Of a stretch of DNA of 60,000 nucleotides, positions 12,001 to 23,795 are shown one piece after another. The stretch spans positions 10,728,001 through 10,788,000 of the forward strand of contig NC_079878.1 of the NCBI RefSeq assembly GCF_029227915.1. Direction: 5' to 3'. Made by a program: the position numbers and the translations under genes. Source of the stretch: Hydractinia symbiolongicarpus (lineage: Eukaryota; Cnidaria; Hydrozoa; Anthoathecata; Hydractiniidae). The first letter of the stretch is position 1; the number at the start of each line of letters is the position of its first letter. The notes beneath the pieces were generated by a model that was not told the DNA's origin, searched no databases, and was given only the letters and a program-made list of their open reading frames with translations.

Positions 12001-13462
12001 TTGCCTTGTTTACAATCATTGACCAATCTGCACTAAAATAAACTTTGATGTCCATCTTTATATGCCACATGCTATTAGAAGAAACGACTGAATACTATTC
12101 CCGTATTGTAACCAGTCATGACTTTTTAAAAACGATATCTGATAGACTTTAAGATCGAGCACAATAGAAAAAAAGAGTTACCAGATAAAAAAAAAATAGA
12201 TAATAAAAAACATTGCTGAACCTGAATACAAAAACCTTAACCTAAACAAAAAATCCTTGTGTAACGCTTGAAAAAAACCGTAACCCTGATCCGTAACCCT
12301 GATTCGTAACCCTGAGCCGTAACCCTGATCCGGAACTCTGATCCGTAACCCTGATCCGGAACCCTGATCCGTAACTCTGATCCAGTATTTTGACCTGAAT
12401 TTTGCTACAATAAAACAACCATAGTGTATGTGTAAGTTTTCAACTCATCTCAGCATTTGGAAATTTGGAGTGACATTATTACGATCGAAAACTTTTTGCG
12501 ACTTGTGATAAGTCTTGTTTTTAACTGTTGGTATACTAAGACATTAAATTGAATAGTTGAACCAGATTGTGTGCTCACTACTGTGACTCTGAAATATTAG
12601 AATTTATCAAGTTTTAAAGTTAAAAATAATCAAAACCGTAAATTTCACTAGCTTAGTTGATATTACGTAAAAATGCTAATCAAAGCTTCACTATTTTGTC
12701 AACCATTAATGTCAAGATACGTTGTTGTGTTTGTCCATTTATGCAAAAGTTCTTATTCAAGACGGTGGATATGCTGAATCAACACGCATGTAGCATGTTA
12801 ATGTAAGTCCTGTTTGTATCAATATAAATCAGGCAAAGGAAAATATATTTCCTCAAATACTAATGTTACACAAGTGTTTTGAAATTAAGTTGTTTTGAGG
12901 CAAGCTTTAATAAGGAACAAAAATATACACAATTATCAAAACTCAGCAAAAGTTTGCTGTGCCATTTGCATTTACAAATCACCATGGAAACTCAAAAAAA
13001 AGGTCCTAGAAACAACATTTGGAATAAAGAGGAAAAAGTCATGTTTTTTTACATTAAAGGGTGTTTTTAAAGTCATAAAAACATAAAAAAACCCTTAATG
13101 TAAAAAAACATGATTTTTTCTCCTTTTCAAACGTTGTTTCCAGGACTTTCTTCAGATCAAACCAAATTATTGACTTCTTCATAACTTCTTGAGTTTCCAT
13201 GATCCACGGCTAAACTTTTGAGTATTTTTCTTGAAAAACAATTCTCCCAGGAATAAATAGATAAAAATAAAGTACAAACCTGGGTGACTCCAATTGATTC
13301 ATCAATGAATTTCACTGAATCCTTCACACGTGTCTTTACAGGAACAGATAAGGCTTTTTGTACGTGTCTTGCCTTCTCTTTTCCAATGCGTAAAACAGCA
13401 GCTGAATTTTCTTTTCCAGATTTGATTAAGTTTTGTGAATGTTTTTGTATTTTTGAAAACAT
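9042..13462 (-). CDS. CCDC51: CCDC51/MITOK mitochondrial K-ATP channel subunit, 4 exons
   Basis: Coding exons are 13462-13280, 10887-10689, 10105-9944 and 9685-9042. All junctions are GT..AG and keep phase, giving about 395 residues against 411 in human CCDC51. CCDC51 is the pore-forming subunit of the mitochondrial inner-membrane ATP-sensitive K+ channel. Matches include [17 protein letters not shown] in exon 2 and [17 protein letters not shown] with [20 protein letters not shown] in exon 3, all close to the human protein. A first membrane segment spans the exon 3/4 join ([12 protein letters not shown] onward); a second lies near the C-terminus ([15 protein letters not shown]). Coiled coil fills the region between and before. 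The start is the first Met of the 5'-most exon found. That exon also has an in-frame acceptor at 13490, so an upstream exon with the targeting peptide may be missing. Confidence 0.88.
11241..11936. mobile_element. PIF/Harbinger-type non-autonomous element
   Basis: Inverted ends AGCTTGGTTTCCACCTAACG and CGCTAGGTGGAAAACAAGCT are flanked by TTA (11238-11240 and 11937-11939), the 3-bp target typical of PIF/Harbinger. Both subterminal regions are rich in GAGCGGTAAC-type repeats in opposed orientation. It lies in intron 1 of CCDC51. Confidence 0.75.
11516..11690 (-). pseudogene. MADF-domain fragment in the Harbinger element
   Basis: The minus strand encodes [20 protein letters not shown] and, after one stop, [15 protein letters not shown]. 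This matches the MADF DNA-binding fold of the Myb/MADF accessory protein that PIF/Harbinger transposons carry. The in-frame stop and missing ends mark it as a remnant. It supports the Harbinger assignment independently of the ends. Confidence 0.6.
12278..12388 (+). repeat. 13-bp minisatellite
   Basis: About eight copies of CCGTAACCCTGAT with point changes (CCGGAACTCTGAT and similar). It lies in intron 1 of CCDC51. Confidence 0.85.
12990..13155. repeat. long hairpin (MITE-like inverted repeat)
   Basis: Arms of about 60 bp: the left reads AAGGTCCTAGAAACAACATT, then TCATGTTTTTTTACATTAA. The right arm is its complement, ending GTTGTTTCCAGGACTTTCTT. The loop is short. No clear target duplication was found. 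Intron 1 of CCDC51. Confidence 0.7.
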
Positions 13463-13937
13463 TGAACAAACGTTTTGACAAAATGTACTCTGTGAAATAA
13501 AATAAACGTATTTTTCACATTAAACTCTGTACTTTATACTTGCTTTTTTGTTTTCCTTTTTATAAAGAATAAATTCATCAAGCATTGCAGAGACAAAAAC
13601 ATTTAATAATAATAGTCTAACATAACACATTTTTTAAAAGAAGCTTGCAGGGAGAAATTATAGGTAAAACATGTTGAAAATCGTTTTAGATCAAAAATAT
13701 TCTTGAAAATGATAGTTTTCTATAAATTTTGTTTTAATGAGAGCAAATACTAAAAACAATGACTAAATTTGACATAAAAAGTATTACAAGTACATCAGTT
13801 TAAAAATAACACTTTTTCGTAATGAACAAAACTAGATCTAAAATATTTGTAGGTATCTTAAATTTTTTTCAATTCAGTCGCGTGATCAAAAAGACTATGC
13901 ACTTCGAACCATTCAAAAATTCACGTTTTAAAGCATG

Positions 13938-15233
13938 TTAACAATTCTTTTCCATCAAGGTCTGCTTTTTTACCAGTTTGTCAGTAACAAAGTCCTTCTC
14001 AGTTTCATTTTTTAATGTGACATTTTCTTTGTTATCAATTGTTTTACTACTGTTTTCCTTTTTTATTTTCATTTTTACGATATTTGTAGTTACATGCTCC
14101 AATAAGTCTTCAATATAGGCATCAGTGTTTTCATTCTTTCTGTTACTACTAGCAACATAAACACTAAAATCAGGACCATAATGTTCCATGTAATCATGAT
14201 CAGGTATATCCCCAGATATTTCTTTCCCAACAACCATTGCAGTAAGTTGAGTCCAGCATCTTGAAGTGTTTGCAAGATTATATCCACCACCTCCTAATAT
14301 CATGACAGGTTTATTGCATGCACAGATATCTTTCACGCAGTCAATAATACATTGGCTTGTCAAATTAAAACCACCAAGAGGATCGAGGGACAATGAGTCT
14401 GCACCACACTGCACAACAAAAACATCAGGCTCGAAAGACAAAACAACTTGGTTAAAGAGCTTATGAAAAACAAAGTAATACATAATGTCATCAATACCAT
14501 CTTTTAATGGAACATTTACAGAAAAATATTTACCACTGCCTTTTCCTACGTCTTGTTTGGCACCTGTCCCTGGAAAGTAGCCATTTGAATGTTTATGTAA
14601 AGAAAACGTTAACACGTTTTTAGAGTATCGAAAAGCTTCCTCAACTCCGTCACCATGATGAACATCCAGATCAATGTACAAAACTCTTTTAAACCTACTT
14701 GTTAATTTTAATACACCAATAACTATATCATTTACATAACAAAAGCCAGCTGCTTCATCAACATGTGCATGATGCCAACCACCATGTAAGTTAATAGTAA
14801 CGTCTGCCTCACCATTAATTAATATATCAGCAGCTGTAACAGTAGCTCCCACCACCATCTTTGCATAATCAAACATTTTTTTAAAAACAGGGCAGTCATA
14901 GCCAAATCCATAGTCACTTATTTGAAATTCTTCCTCCAACTCATCTAGATCAAAGGTTTCTTCACAGGAATCTTCATTTTTATTGTGATCAATCATTTCA
15001 CATTCTAAAATGTTTTGAATTTTTTCAAGACAGTTAACGTAGTCTTCTGAGTGGAATAGCATTAAATCCTCCCGTAAGACAGGTGTAGGTGCCACAACAA
15101 AGACTTCATTAAGTAAATTGTATGCTTTAATTAGCGAATCCACCACCACAGCTCTGTTTTTAGTCTTTGGATGTTGATTGCACAGTGCAACATAACTCGG
15201 TGAAGTAATGTAGGCTACCTTTTTCTTGCTCAT
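13938..15233 (-). CDS. HDAC8: class I histone deacetylase, HDAC8-like
   Basis: 431 residues in one uninterrupted exon; human HDAC8 has 377. It is a zinc-dependent lysine deacetylase. The catalytic set is present: HGGWHHAHVDEAAGFCY with general bases H154/H155, DLDVHHGDGVEEAF with zinc ligands D190 and H192, the third ligand D279 in QCGADSLSLDP, and the transition-state Tyr Y318 in GGGGYNLANTSRCWT. HDAC8 is favoured over HDAC1/2/3 by YGFGYDCPVF, SLHKHSNGYFPGTG and the lack of the long HDAC1-type tail. Differences from human are an acidic insertion (about residues 78-105) and a basic/acidic tail after about residue 385. The start is the only N-terminal Met that gives the expected strand (KKVAYITSPSYV). 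It lies just upstream of CCDC51 on the same strand. The lack of introns could reflect an ancestral loss or a retrocopy; nothing in the frame is broken. Confidence 0.93.
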   Translation of the reverse strand: MSKKKVAYITSPSYVALCNQHPKTKNRAVVVDSLIKAYNLLNEVFVVAPTPVLREDLMLFHSEDYVNCLEKIQNILECEMIDHNKNEDSCEETFDLDELEEEFQISDYGFGYDCPVFKKMFDYAKMVVGATVTAADILINGEADVTINLHGGWHHAHVDEAAGFCYVNDIVIGVLKLTSRFKRVLYIDLDVHHGDGVEEAFRYSKNVLTFSLHKHSNGYFPGTGAKQDVGKGSGKYFSVNVPLKDGIDDIMYYFVFHKLFNQVVLSFEPDVFVVQCGADSLSLDPLGGFNLTSQCIIDCVKDICACNKPVMILGGGGYNLANTSRCWTQLTAMVVGKEISGDIPDHDYMEHYGPDFSVYVASSNRKNENTDAYIEDLLEHVTTNIVKMKIKKENSSKTIDNKENVTLKNETEKDFVTDKLVKKQTLMEKNC

Positions 15234-15821
15234 TGTTCCGTAAAATGTTAAATATTACGAGTTTTTGTCAACTACGTATTTGTTTTTTTATTTATGAAAT
15301 TTACTATTTATTACATAATTTACCTAAAATATAAGAAATTCGTGCAATTCAATTTTGTCTTTATTTTCCGTCTCTTACATAAAAGCCCTTGAAAAATAAG
15401 GAAATACTTGCAAAAAGAACTATATATCATCTAAAAAATGCTTGTCTTGAAAACAACATAAGGAAGTGGTAGATTGCCTTTAATCAGTGGAAGAAAATTA
15501 ACTGAGACACTATAGAATGCTAAGTAAAAAGCGATGATACATTGACATAAAATATTTGGAATTGTTAACAAGAGAGCAGAAAAAACCTTCATAATATTTT
15601 TGTAATAATATTTGTAATAAATATGTTTAAAATAATACTTAATGCATAAGCTTTTCATGCGCAAAGACTTCACAATTATTTAGTCTTTTTGTAAAATTAA
15701 TAGTCATTTGCAATGGAAGTATAATAAAAAACTTACAAAATCAATTTTTGTAAATCTTTATTATAAATAGTTTCCTAGACAGTCAATACAGTATTTTGCA
15801 GTATTAATTAGAACTATCATT

Positions 15822-17905
15822 ACGGAGGAGTGTGTTATTTTTGCGGCAAACACAACAGCAGTTGGCATATGGTCGTGAATTTTAGAACCCTTTTTTTAGG
15901 CAGCGCTTTTTTAAAATGGACACTGCAAACTGCAACATCAATGTCCACTATGAGCTACACCAGCTCTTTCACTCATAAACAAGAGTATTAAGTTTCTTCA
16001 GAAAGTTATTTATATTCACCTTTTTTCATTGCACTTTTCAAGCTATCACTTTAATAAAACAGGAGGGGAGCATGAAAAAGAAAGACAAGTAACATTGTGG
16101 TACCAATCAACACCTTAACCGTGCACTTTGAAAGTAAAAACAGTTTCAAAAACTACATTTTCTTGTCTTTTTAACAGTACTAGGATAACTAACAAACTAT
16201 AGTCAACAAGGACCCCCAATAAAAATCAGTTGTTTTGGGGACTTTGTTTTTTCAAAAAGATGTTGAGTTAACTTTGACAAAGTGGAAGACAATGTTGGAT
16301 ACATATTTTCTCCATTATTGGCGTTTCAACTAATTGGTTTATTAGATTATATATATATATTTTTTTAAAGCATTGAAATAGGTTTAGTATTATTTTTAAC
16401 ATAAAAATCTGCAATTTTTTAAAAAAAAGTCATAGAATCATGATGCGTAAAGGGCATAAAAACACTAAACTTAGGATAAATCTGTTCCGTGCAGTGGTAC
16501 AACTTTTTTGTTGAAATCCCAATTTGTTAGACTAGGTAACTAAAGCTTTTTTCATGGATACCAAATTTAGTTTCTCTCAAGCAAAAGGTTAAATGCAAAC
16601 AAATTTCAAAGCAAATCCCTAAAATTCAAATTCTTCTTATAGCAAATACCAAATTACAATCAACCAATGAGCACAATGTCAGCGTGGTCACATCTTACTC
16701 TCTTAAATAATACAAAAATTAAATATTTGTTCAGGTAATAAAGTACGAACCTGTAGTTTAACTAGGCAACAAAACCTACTGTTGTTGTAAATACGTTGAA
16801 ATCATTGTGTTCCACACTACAATTTTTATGCCAATCATATCTCTTTACTTTGCAGCAGATTTTGACTAATTATTGTCTCATTTTCATCTCGCACTGGCAA
16901 CTTATGGCTTAAACCTTCTGTTTCAATCTTTTTTGCTCTAAATAATGGACCTCAGTCACCCATGCCACATCCCACAAATTTTCGGAAAGGGAGATTTACA
17001 TCGTTTTATTACATAGATTAACGTTATTACCTGCCCGATGGCCATTCTCTAACAAGTGGCGGAACAACAAGAAAATAAAAAAATAACAACGAAAGAGGGT
17101 GTTGCGACAAGCATATTTTTTTCTATGTATGTTTTGCTTGTATTAGCGAATGTTAAATTAGCGAATGTCTGATTTAATGAAAGTTCATGGAAAAATAAGA
17201 ATGTATGGTCGGAACAACAACAAAAAAATAATAATAAAAAAATAACAATGGAGGAGGGTGTAAGGACAACCGTTTTCTATGTATTTTTGCATAATGCATG
17301 CAGTTCATATTTTTAAGCTGCGAAGGAAAAATAATAATAATTTGTCTCACTAAAATAATGTAACTAGTACTCAAGGTGAAAAGATAAAGATATGCAATTT
17401 TTTTTCGTGTTGCTTTGAAAGTTATACAGCAAGAATTATTCTTGCGCTGTTGCGAAAGTTATACAGAATATACCTGCATTGTTTTGAAAGATATACAGCA
17501 GGTTATACTTAGGCTGTTTCGAAATTTATACAGCAAGTTATTATTTTCCCATTTAAAATAATAAAACACAAAATTTATTTTAATAAAAAGTTAAGCGTTC
17601 TTTTAAATTTTTTTTGCGCAGTCTTACGAAAATTAAAATTTAAGTGCAAAAAAGTTTCACTAAAATTTAAAAAATAAAATAAAATTTAAAGTCTTTCGCG
17701 ACATTAAAATTTTTATTTATATTCATAACGGAGGAGGGTGTTATGACATGTGTATTTTACGATGTTTTAATTTTTTTCAAATATCATTGATTAAGATTTA
17801 ATGATATTAATTATTTTTCCTGAATGATATCGACTAAGAAATTTAAGATTTCAGCAAGTAACGTAATTCTAAACATATATTAATCACAACGAAGGAGGGT
17901 GTTAC
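15822..17905 (+). repeat. recurring GGAGGAGGGTGTT motif
   Basis: Variants of AACGGAGGAGGGTGTTACGACA recur at about 15822, 17088, 17247, 17728 and 17887, in the same orientation and embedded in AT-rich DNA. Spacing is irregular (160-1270 bp), so this is not a simple satellite. Confidence 0.55.
17405..17545 (+). repeat. short GAAAGTTATACAGCA repeat cluster
   Basis: Four degenerate copies of TTTGAAAGTTATACAGCAAG within about 140 bp, inside the larger non-coding stretch. Confidence 0.6.
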
Positions 17906-19436
17906 AACATTCATAATCTGTTTTTTTCACAAGATGGGATAAGAAAATGATTGTTTGTTGATATTTCTATTATTTTTTTTATTGTGAAAGTTAGGGTCGA
18001 GTGAGCCCGTAGAACAACTAAATAAGTTAGAGTCTAAACAAGCAAAAAGCTTACGACAAAATATTTTTGATTTAAAACAGACAAAAAACAATTATTCATA
18101 TTTAATTGCGTTATTCTCTCATGACATTAATTACGTGATTTTTATAATGTTTAAAGATGTATCATGATGGTCGCGATATGGATCGCGAAAGTCACGATGC
18201 ATCGTGAAGGTCAACCCAACGATGGATTTCACAATGCTAAAAAATTTTACTATCGCGACAGCATCGTGAATCGTGCGTGACACGCATGATATGTGATCCA
18301 CGATGTTAGGTGTCCTGATTCCAGTACTGTATGTTATTGATGCTTGGAATCAATGGCTTTATCTTTTTTGTTTCCCTAATTACGAAATCTTTCGCACTTA
18401 CAGGAGAAACGACTGATTTGGCACTGAAGCAAGCCTTGATTATATCACGTTGTTCGTCATGTGAAGGGTTTTGGAATAAAGCGCAATTTTTTTGAGTAAA
18501 TATATGTTAGTTGATATAAGCCTTCCTTTCTGAAAATTCAACATGGTGTTCGATTTTTTCATAAGAGTGTGTGAAAAGCCATTAAAGATTGTCATGGCCC
18601 TAATTAGATTACATATGGCATAATTAAGCTACCATTAGTCACCTAAAATCTAATACACCTTTACAATAATTCAATTATACATGCATTCCTACAGCTCTCC
18701 ATCGTTTTACAAATTCAGAAGAAAGGAGGTAAAAAAGTTTTTATAAAAGTTTGTTAGAGACAAAAGCGCGTTTTCTCCACTTCTTTAACTTCCTTTGTAT
18801 CAATTTCTTTGAAATTTTCAACAAACGCTAATAAGATACAACTAGGTGTGCTTTTCATTAAAAATAGAAAGCGGCAAGAAAAATAATCACTAAAGAATGT
18901 GTTTTCTCCTTAATAAACTCTTATAAAAGTGTGATGTTTACCTCCTCCAATCGGGAAATAAGCTGCGATGGAGTGTTAGTTTTCCTGAATTATCATAAAG
19001 GTGTATTATAGGTGTTTACCTTTGGTTAAGTAAAGCTAGCCGTACCTAACAGCCGCACCTTAGCCGTACCTTAGCCGTACTTAAGAAAATTCGTAATTAG
19101 CAGCTCTGTGTAAGACCACTTGCTTTTAAGCTTAAAATTAGTAGTTAATGTATATCAAAGTTAAATTGTCTAACTTTTATTTCGTCTTTTAGGTGAATAT
19201 CTATGCCGATAAAAATGAAGCAAAATGGAGCACTCCATCGTCGAGCCCCAGTAACCCCCAGGGAATCCTCAATGATGAAATACCGATAATAATATATCTT
19301 ACATGTATTATAATTTTTATAAAATGATTTTAATACAAATACAAAAGAGATTTTTAAAATTGAATGTATGAAAAACATTAGTAAAGTAAGATTGAACATT
19401 ATTACGCTGCGGACAATATTAGAGCTAGCGCTAAAA

Positions 19437-20345
19437 GTGACTACAGCTGGCTAAATTTAAATACGGTTGCCAAAATAAGGTACGGCTAGATAATATTAAG
19501 GTACGGCTGGGTCTTATCATATAAGAAACAATTTTAAATGCTAAAAACGTTCAATAAAAACGAAATTATGTTAGGTACGGCTAGCCAAAATAAGGTACGG
19601 CTGGAAAATATTAAGGTACGGCTGGGTCCTATCATATAAGAAACAACTTCAAATGCTACAAATGTTCAATAAAAACGAAATTATGTTAGGTACGGCTAGC
19701 CAAAATAAGGTACGGCTGGAAAATATTAAGGTACGGCTGGGTCCTATCATATAAGAAACAACTTCAAATGCTACAAATGTTCAATAAAAACGAAATTATG
19801 TAAGGTACGGCTAGCCAAAATAAGGTACGGCTGGACCATATTAAGGTACGGCTGGTTTCCTATCATATAAGAAACAACTTTAAATGCTACAAATGTTCAA
19901 TAAAAACGAAATTATGTTAGGTACGGCTAGCCAAAATAAGGTACAGCTGGAAAATATTAAGGTACGGCTGGGTCCTATCATATAAGAAACAACTTCAAAT
20001 GCTACAAATGTTCAATAAAAACGAAATTGTGTTAGGTATGGCTAGCCAAAATAAGGTACGGCTGGACCATATTAAGGTACGGCTGGGACCTATCATATAA
20101 GAAACAACTTCAAATGCTACAAATGTTCAATAAAAACAAAATTAAGTTAGGTACGGCTAACCAAAATAAGGTACGGCTGGACAATATTAAGGTACGGCTG
20201 GGACCTATCATATAAGAAACAACTTCAAATGCTAAAAACGTTCAATAAAAACGAAATTAAGTTAGGTACGGCTAGCTAAAATAAGGTACGGCTGGACCAT
20301 ATTAAGGTAAGGCTGGATTTTATTATATAAGAAACAACTTCAAAT
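19437..20345 (+). repeat. 115-bp tandem array, left arm of foldback
   Basis: About eight units; starts at 19571, 19686, 19801, 19917, 20032, 20147 and 20262 give a period of 115-116 bp. Each unit contains three copies of AAGGTACGGCTG and the block CCTATCATATAAGAAACAAC. The outer units are the most diverged. Confidence 0.92.
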
Positions 20346-20558
20346 GCTAAAAAAAAATTAATATAAACGAAAAACAATAAGTACGTAGAAGAAGTAGAGT
20401 TTACTGGAAAGTAAAGTGCGGGCGAGGTTAAGAAAAAAATTGTATGCAATATGCTCTACTAGGTTGGCTCCACATTGTTTTCTGCACAGGAAAATAAAAA
20501 AATGCTACTTTGAAAGTGATGCGGTAAATCTTCTGTCTAACTGAGGTATAGACAGTGA

Positions 20559-20711
20559 ATGTCTGAATATGGAGTAGAATTAACGTTTTCGCCAGTTGAA
20601 GGACACACGCGTTTTTATTCGTTGGATGTTATAGTTAATGGAAGAGATGTAAACTTTTTATATAAAACAAAAGAACTTTTAAAAAATTTTAATATTCGTT
20701 GTTGTTTATGA
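20559..20711 (+). other. 50-codon reading frame in the foldback spacer
   Basis: A short ATG-initiated frame beginning MSEYGVELTFSPVEGHTRF lies in the unique spacer between the two arrays. Its composition looks like protein rather than translated AT-rich noise. I do not recognise the family and cannot show that it is expressed. Confidence 0.25.
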
Positions 20712-21461
20712 GTGCACGTTATTTTAATGATGGAAAACGATAAGAAAAAGGAAGAACCTAATAAAGCCGTGAAACAATGTGTGAGTAAAGGTTTTTGATT
20801 TTTAATTTTGATTGTGTGTCCCGATTTAATTCAGCATATACACTTTTTATAAAAACAATTTTTTATAAGAACAATAAGGTTAAAAATTATTGACAAATAA
20901 GAACGAAATAACAACTATACTCAAGGGCAAAATTTTACTGATTTTTCTAAAAACAACAACAAACATAAAAAAATATTTTTTGACAGAATTAAATTGAGAA
21001 TGCGCTAACACATTAACAAATAAGATGAAAAATAATAACCAAGAGAATCCAAGTCTAGGTGGTTTTTACAAAAAAAAACTGTCACTTAATTCCTCACACA
21101 CTCTTTTTTTCTATTACAAGAGCAAAATATACACTACTATTTTCTATTTTCAACACCTAAAAAATATTTTATGCTCAGATGAAGTACACTTCTTGGCATA
21201 CTAGTTTAAACATGCAAAATCACGCCTGGTATTTTCGGTATGTTGTCAAATGGTTCATTCATTTTACCACCAGACCGATAGCAAAGAAATATTGTCGCGA
21301 CTAGCACTCTCCCAAGCTGTGTGTTTATGTTTTATCTCGCGGAAAACCGGAACCCAGAACTTTAAAGAGGACTTAAGTCTTAAAATGTGAGTAAATAAAG
21401 GCTAGTAATGTTAGATGCTAAGTTAGAGTCTCGATTACTATTGAATAAATCTTTTGGAATT

Positions 21462-21995
21462 GACGGAAAATTTCGTTTTTATTGAACATTTGTAGCATTT
21501 GAAGTTGTTTCTTATATGATAGGACCCAGCCGTACCTTAATATTTTCCAGCCATACCTTATTTTGGCTAGCCGTACCTAACCTAATTTCGTTTTTATGGA
21601 ACATTTGTAGCATTTGAAGATGTTTCTTATACGATAGGACCCAGCCGTACCTTAATATTTTCCAGCGGTACCTTATTTTAGCTAGCCGTACCTAACTTAA
21701 TTTCGTTTTTATTGTACATATTTTAGCATTTGAAGATGTTTCTTATACGATAGGACCTAGCCGTACCTTAATATTTTCCAGCCGTACCTTATTTTAGCTA
21801 GCCGTACCTAACCTAATTTCGTTTTTATGGAACAATTTTAGCATTTGAAGATGTTTCTTATACGATAGGACCTAGCCGTACCTTAATATGGTCCAGCCGT
21901 ACCTTATTTTAGCTAGCCGTACTTAACTTAATTTCGTTTTTATTGTACATATTTTAGCCTTCAAAGTTGTTTCTTATATGATAGGACCCAACCGT
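21462..21995 (-). repeat. 115-bp tandem array, right arm of foldback
   Basis: The same unit reversed, about 4.5 copies with starts near 21581, 21696, 21812 and 21927. Alternate units end in GGAACA or GTACAT, suggesting a higher-order two-unit pattern. Confidence 0.9.
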
Positions 21996-22749
21996 AAAAT
22001 ATATGTTGTCTTATAATTTTCATATTTTTCCTCTCTTTTCCTTACCTATCCCCTTTATTTTACTTTACTTGATAAGTCGCATTGAAGTTCACCGCTCGTA
22101 CTAACCACCTTTTTATTGCCAGCCGTACTTAATTTGTCGATTTGGGAATCACCTTCCCGCGCTCTCCCCCGTTTGGTTTCTATAAGGGCAAGATGTTTCG
22201 TTAACATTTTTCGTATTTTGCGGGTTCATTGGCGATTGAGAAACAGAAATTCAGTGACACAACAAATTTACCACTACGATTAGCTCAGTTTTTTCCATTA
22301 AAATACATTACCTCACCTTAAAAAGAAAAGTGTAGTTACGTACGGTTAAGGTACGGCTTAGGTACGGCTGTTAGGTACGGCTAGCTTTACCTAAGCTTTA
22401 CCTTTGCAGCTATAGCTAACTTTGTCTAAGATTATTATTCTTTTTACAGAATATAAAAATCTTATTTCGTTCTTGAGATATCCTGTTTTAACTAATAGGG
22501 TTAATCAAATTATTTTTTTGTAACATTTTTGTCCGCTACGAAACAGGCGTGTGAGCTAGAGTAGTTAGCTAGCTAGATAGCTAGCTACCTATAGCCATAA
22601 GAAAAGCCTAACTAGATATTCATTTTTTGCTTGCAAAATAGATAAATTGTCCCTTCACCCTCTCTTTCTGCAAACCGCTCATACATTGATCTCATTAGCT
22701 AACACACCCACAGAAAAATAGAAACAAAAACGTAAGATGCCAAACCAGT

Positions 22750-23120
22750 TTGTGTACCGCCAGGACTATATTGCTTCCTGATCAGTCCGAATTTTTATCT
22801 CTGCGTAAAAGATATTGCAGTACTACAGACCCGCGCCCCACGCGCCATCCAATTGCCGAGAAAAAGGACCTAACCTTGCTAGTAGAGGACCTAAACTTTG
22901 GAACAAATTCCTATGCCAATTCAAACAGGATGTAAGATATAAACTACATAAACTCCACTATCAAAAGGTTCGGTTTCAACACTGCCAAAATCTTTATCGC
23001 GCATACACAAATCGACGACGACGACAAATTGTCGATGGTAACAATGCATGCATTTTTAAAGTCCAGCATGCTTGCATGGTCGCAACAAAAGAATACCTTA
23101 GTGTCAACTTCTTCTCTTGA
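22750..23120 (+). pseudogene. possible LINE C-terminal remnant
   Basis: Two overlapping frames contain NLASRGPKLWNKFLCQFKQD, which resembles the RGP..WN segment at the C-terminal edge of many LINE reverse transcriptases. No catalytic motif remains. Tentative. Confidence 0.3.
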
Positions 23121-23795
23121 CTATTTCTCATCGATACCTTCTCTTCACAGTACCATACATCTTCCTTGCTGTTCCGAACTGAAATAATTGTAACCTCTTA
23201 CACATGAAAATCTCAATCTCCACATTTTTATAGCTCATAACATTCCGCTTTTTCCCCACGACTTGTGTCTCGCATTGGCGCTGCGATTATTGATAGACCT
23301 GATGAAAACGTTCGAATCACAATCCGATATGGAAAAAGAGACAACAGGTCCTGGTCGCATAACCTTAAGATCTTATTTTTTGAGTAAAAAAGCTACCTGT
23401 ATTAGTAAAAGTTTCTTAAATTTGCAGAGCTTTTTAGTACTTAGTTTCTTATAAACGGTTTTCACCATAAAAGGACAGAAAAAATCGTTATAATTTAAGT
23501 ATGCTACATTAACATATACGTATAGGCATCGAGAAAAAACTGTGATTTCTGTTAGGTTAATGCAGGAGGACTTATCTCAAACTTTTCTATAGTTTAAGAT
23601 GATTGTAATGCATGTATTTTCTTTATTTGTTCATTGCAGATACAGGGATAAGGCTAAGCGTCTGTGGAACAGGCTAAGGAATGAAAACTTCTCGACAAAA
23701 TAAAAAAGTCTACCAAGAAGATAAAACCACACAACAGTTTACCTATATAAGTGTATGAGGTGGCATAATATGCTATCACCAATGGCCACACAACC

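Larger units (their letters stand above)
15240..19014. other. long non-coding stretch with dispersed motifs
   Basis: No domain-bearing reading frame. It contains the recurring GGAGGAGGGTGTT motif, a short GTTATACAGCAAG repeat cluster and, at about 18160-18300, inverted TCGCGA/CATCGTGA-rich sequence that may be a short MITE. Confidence 0.5.
19025..22396. mobile_element. foldback element with opposed 115-bp arrays
   Basis: The ends are inverted: the left reads GTTAAGTAAAGCTAGCCGTA and the right, reversed, GCTTAGGTAAAGCTAGCCGT. They are flanked by a perfect 10-bp duplication TTTACCTTTG (19015-19024 and 22397-22406). The left arm holds a 115-bp array in one orientation, the right arm the same unit in the other, around a 1.1-kb unrelated spacer. 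The structure fits a Foldback or Mutator-like non-autonomous element. No transposase is visible. Confidence 0.85.

Noticed and set aside
19145-19399. 84-codon frame in the left end of the foldback
   Set aside because: AT-rich, Tyr/Ile/Phe-rich frame inside repeat-derived DNA; no domain.
19437-21995. CRISPR-like array
   Set aside because: The units are fully repeated at 115 bp with no unique spacers, and the setting is an animal transposon.
23263-23454. 63-codon frame after the LINE-like remnant
   Set aside because: Neighbouring frames are equally open; no motif.
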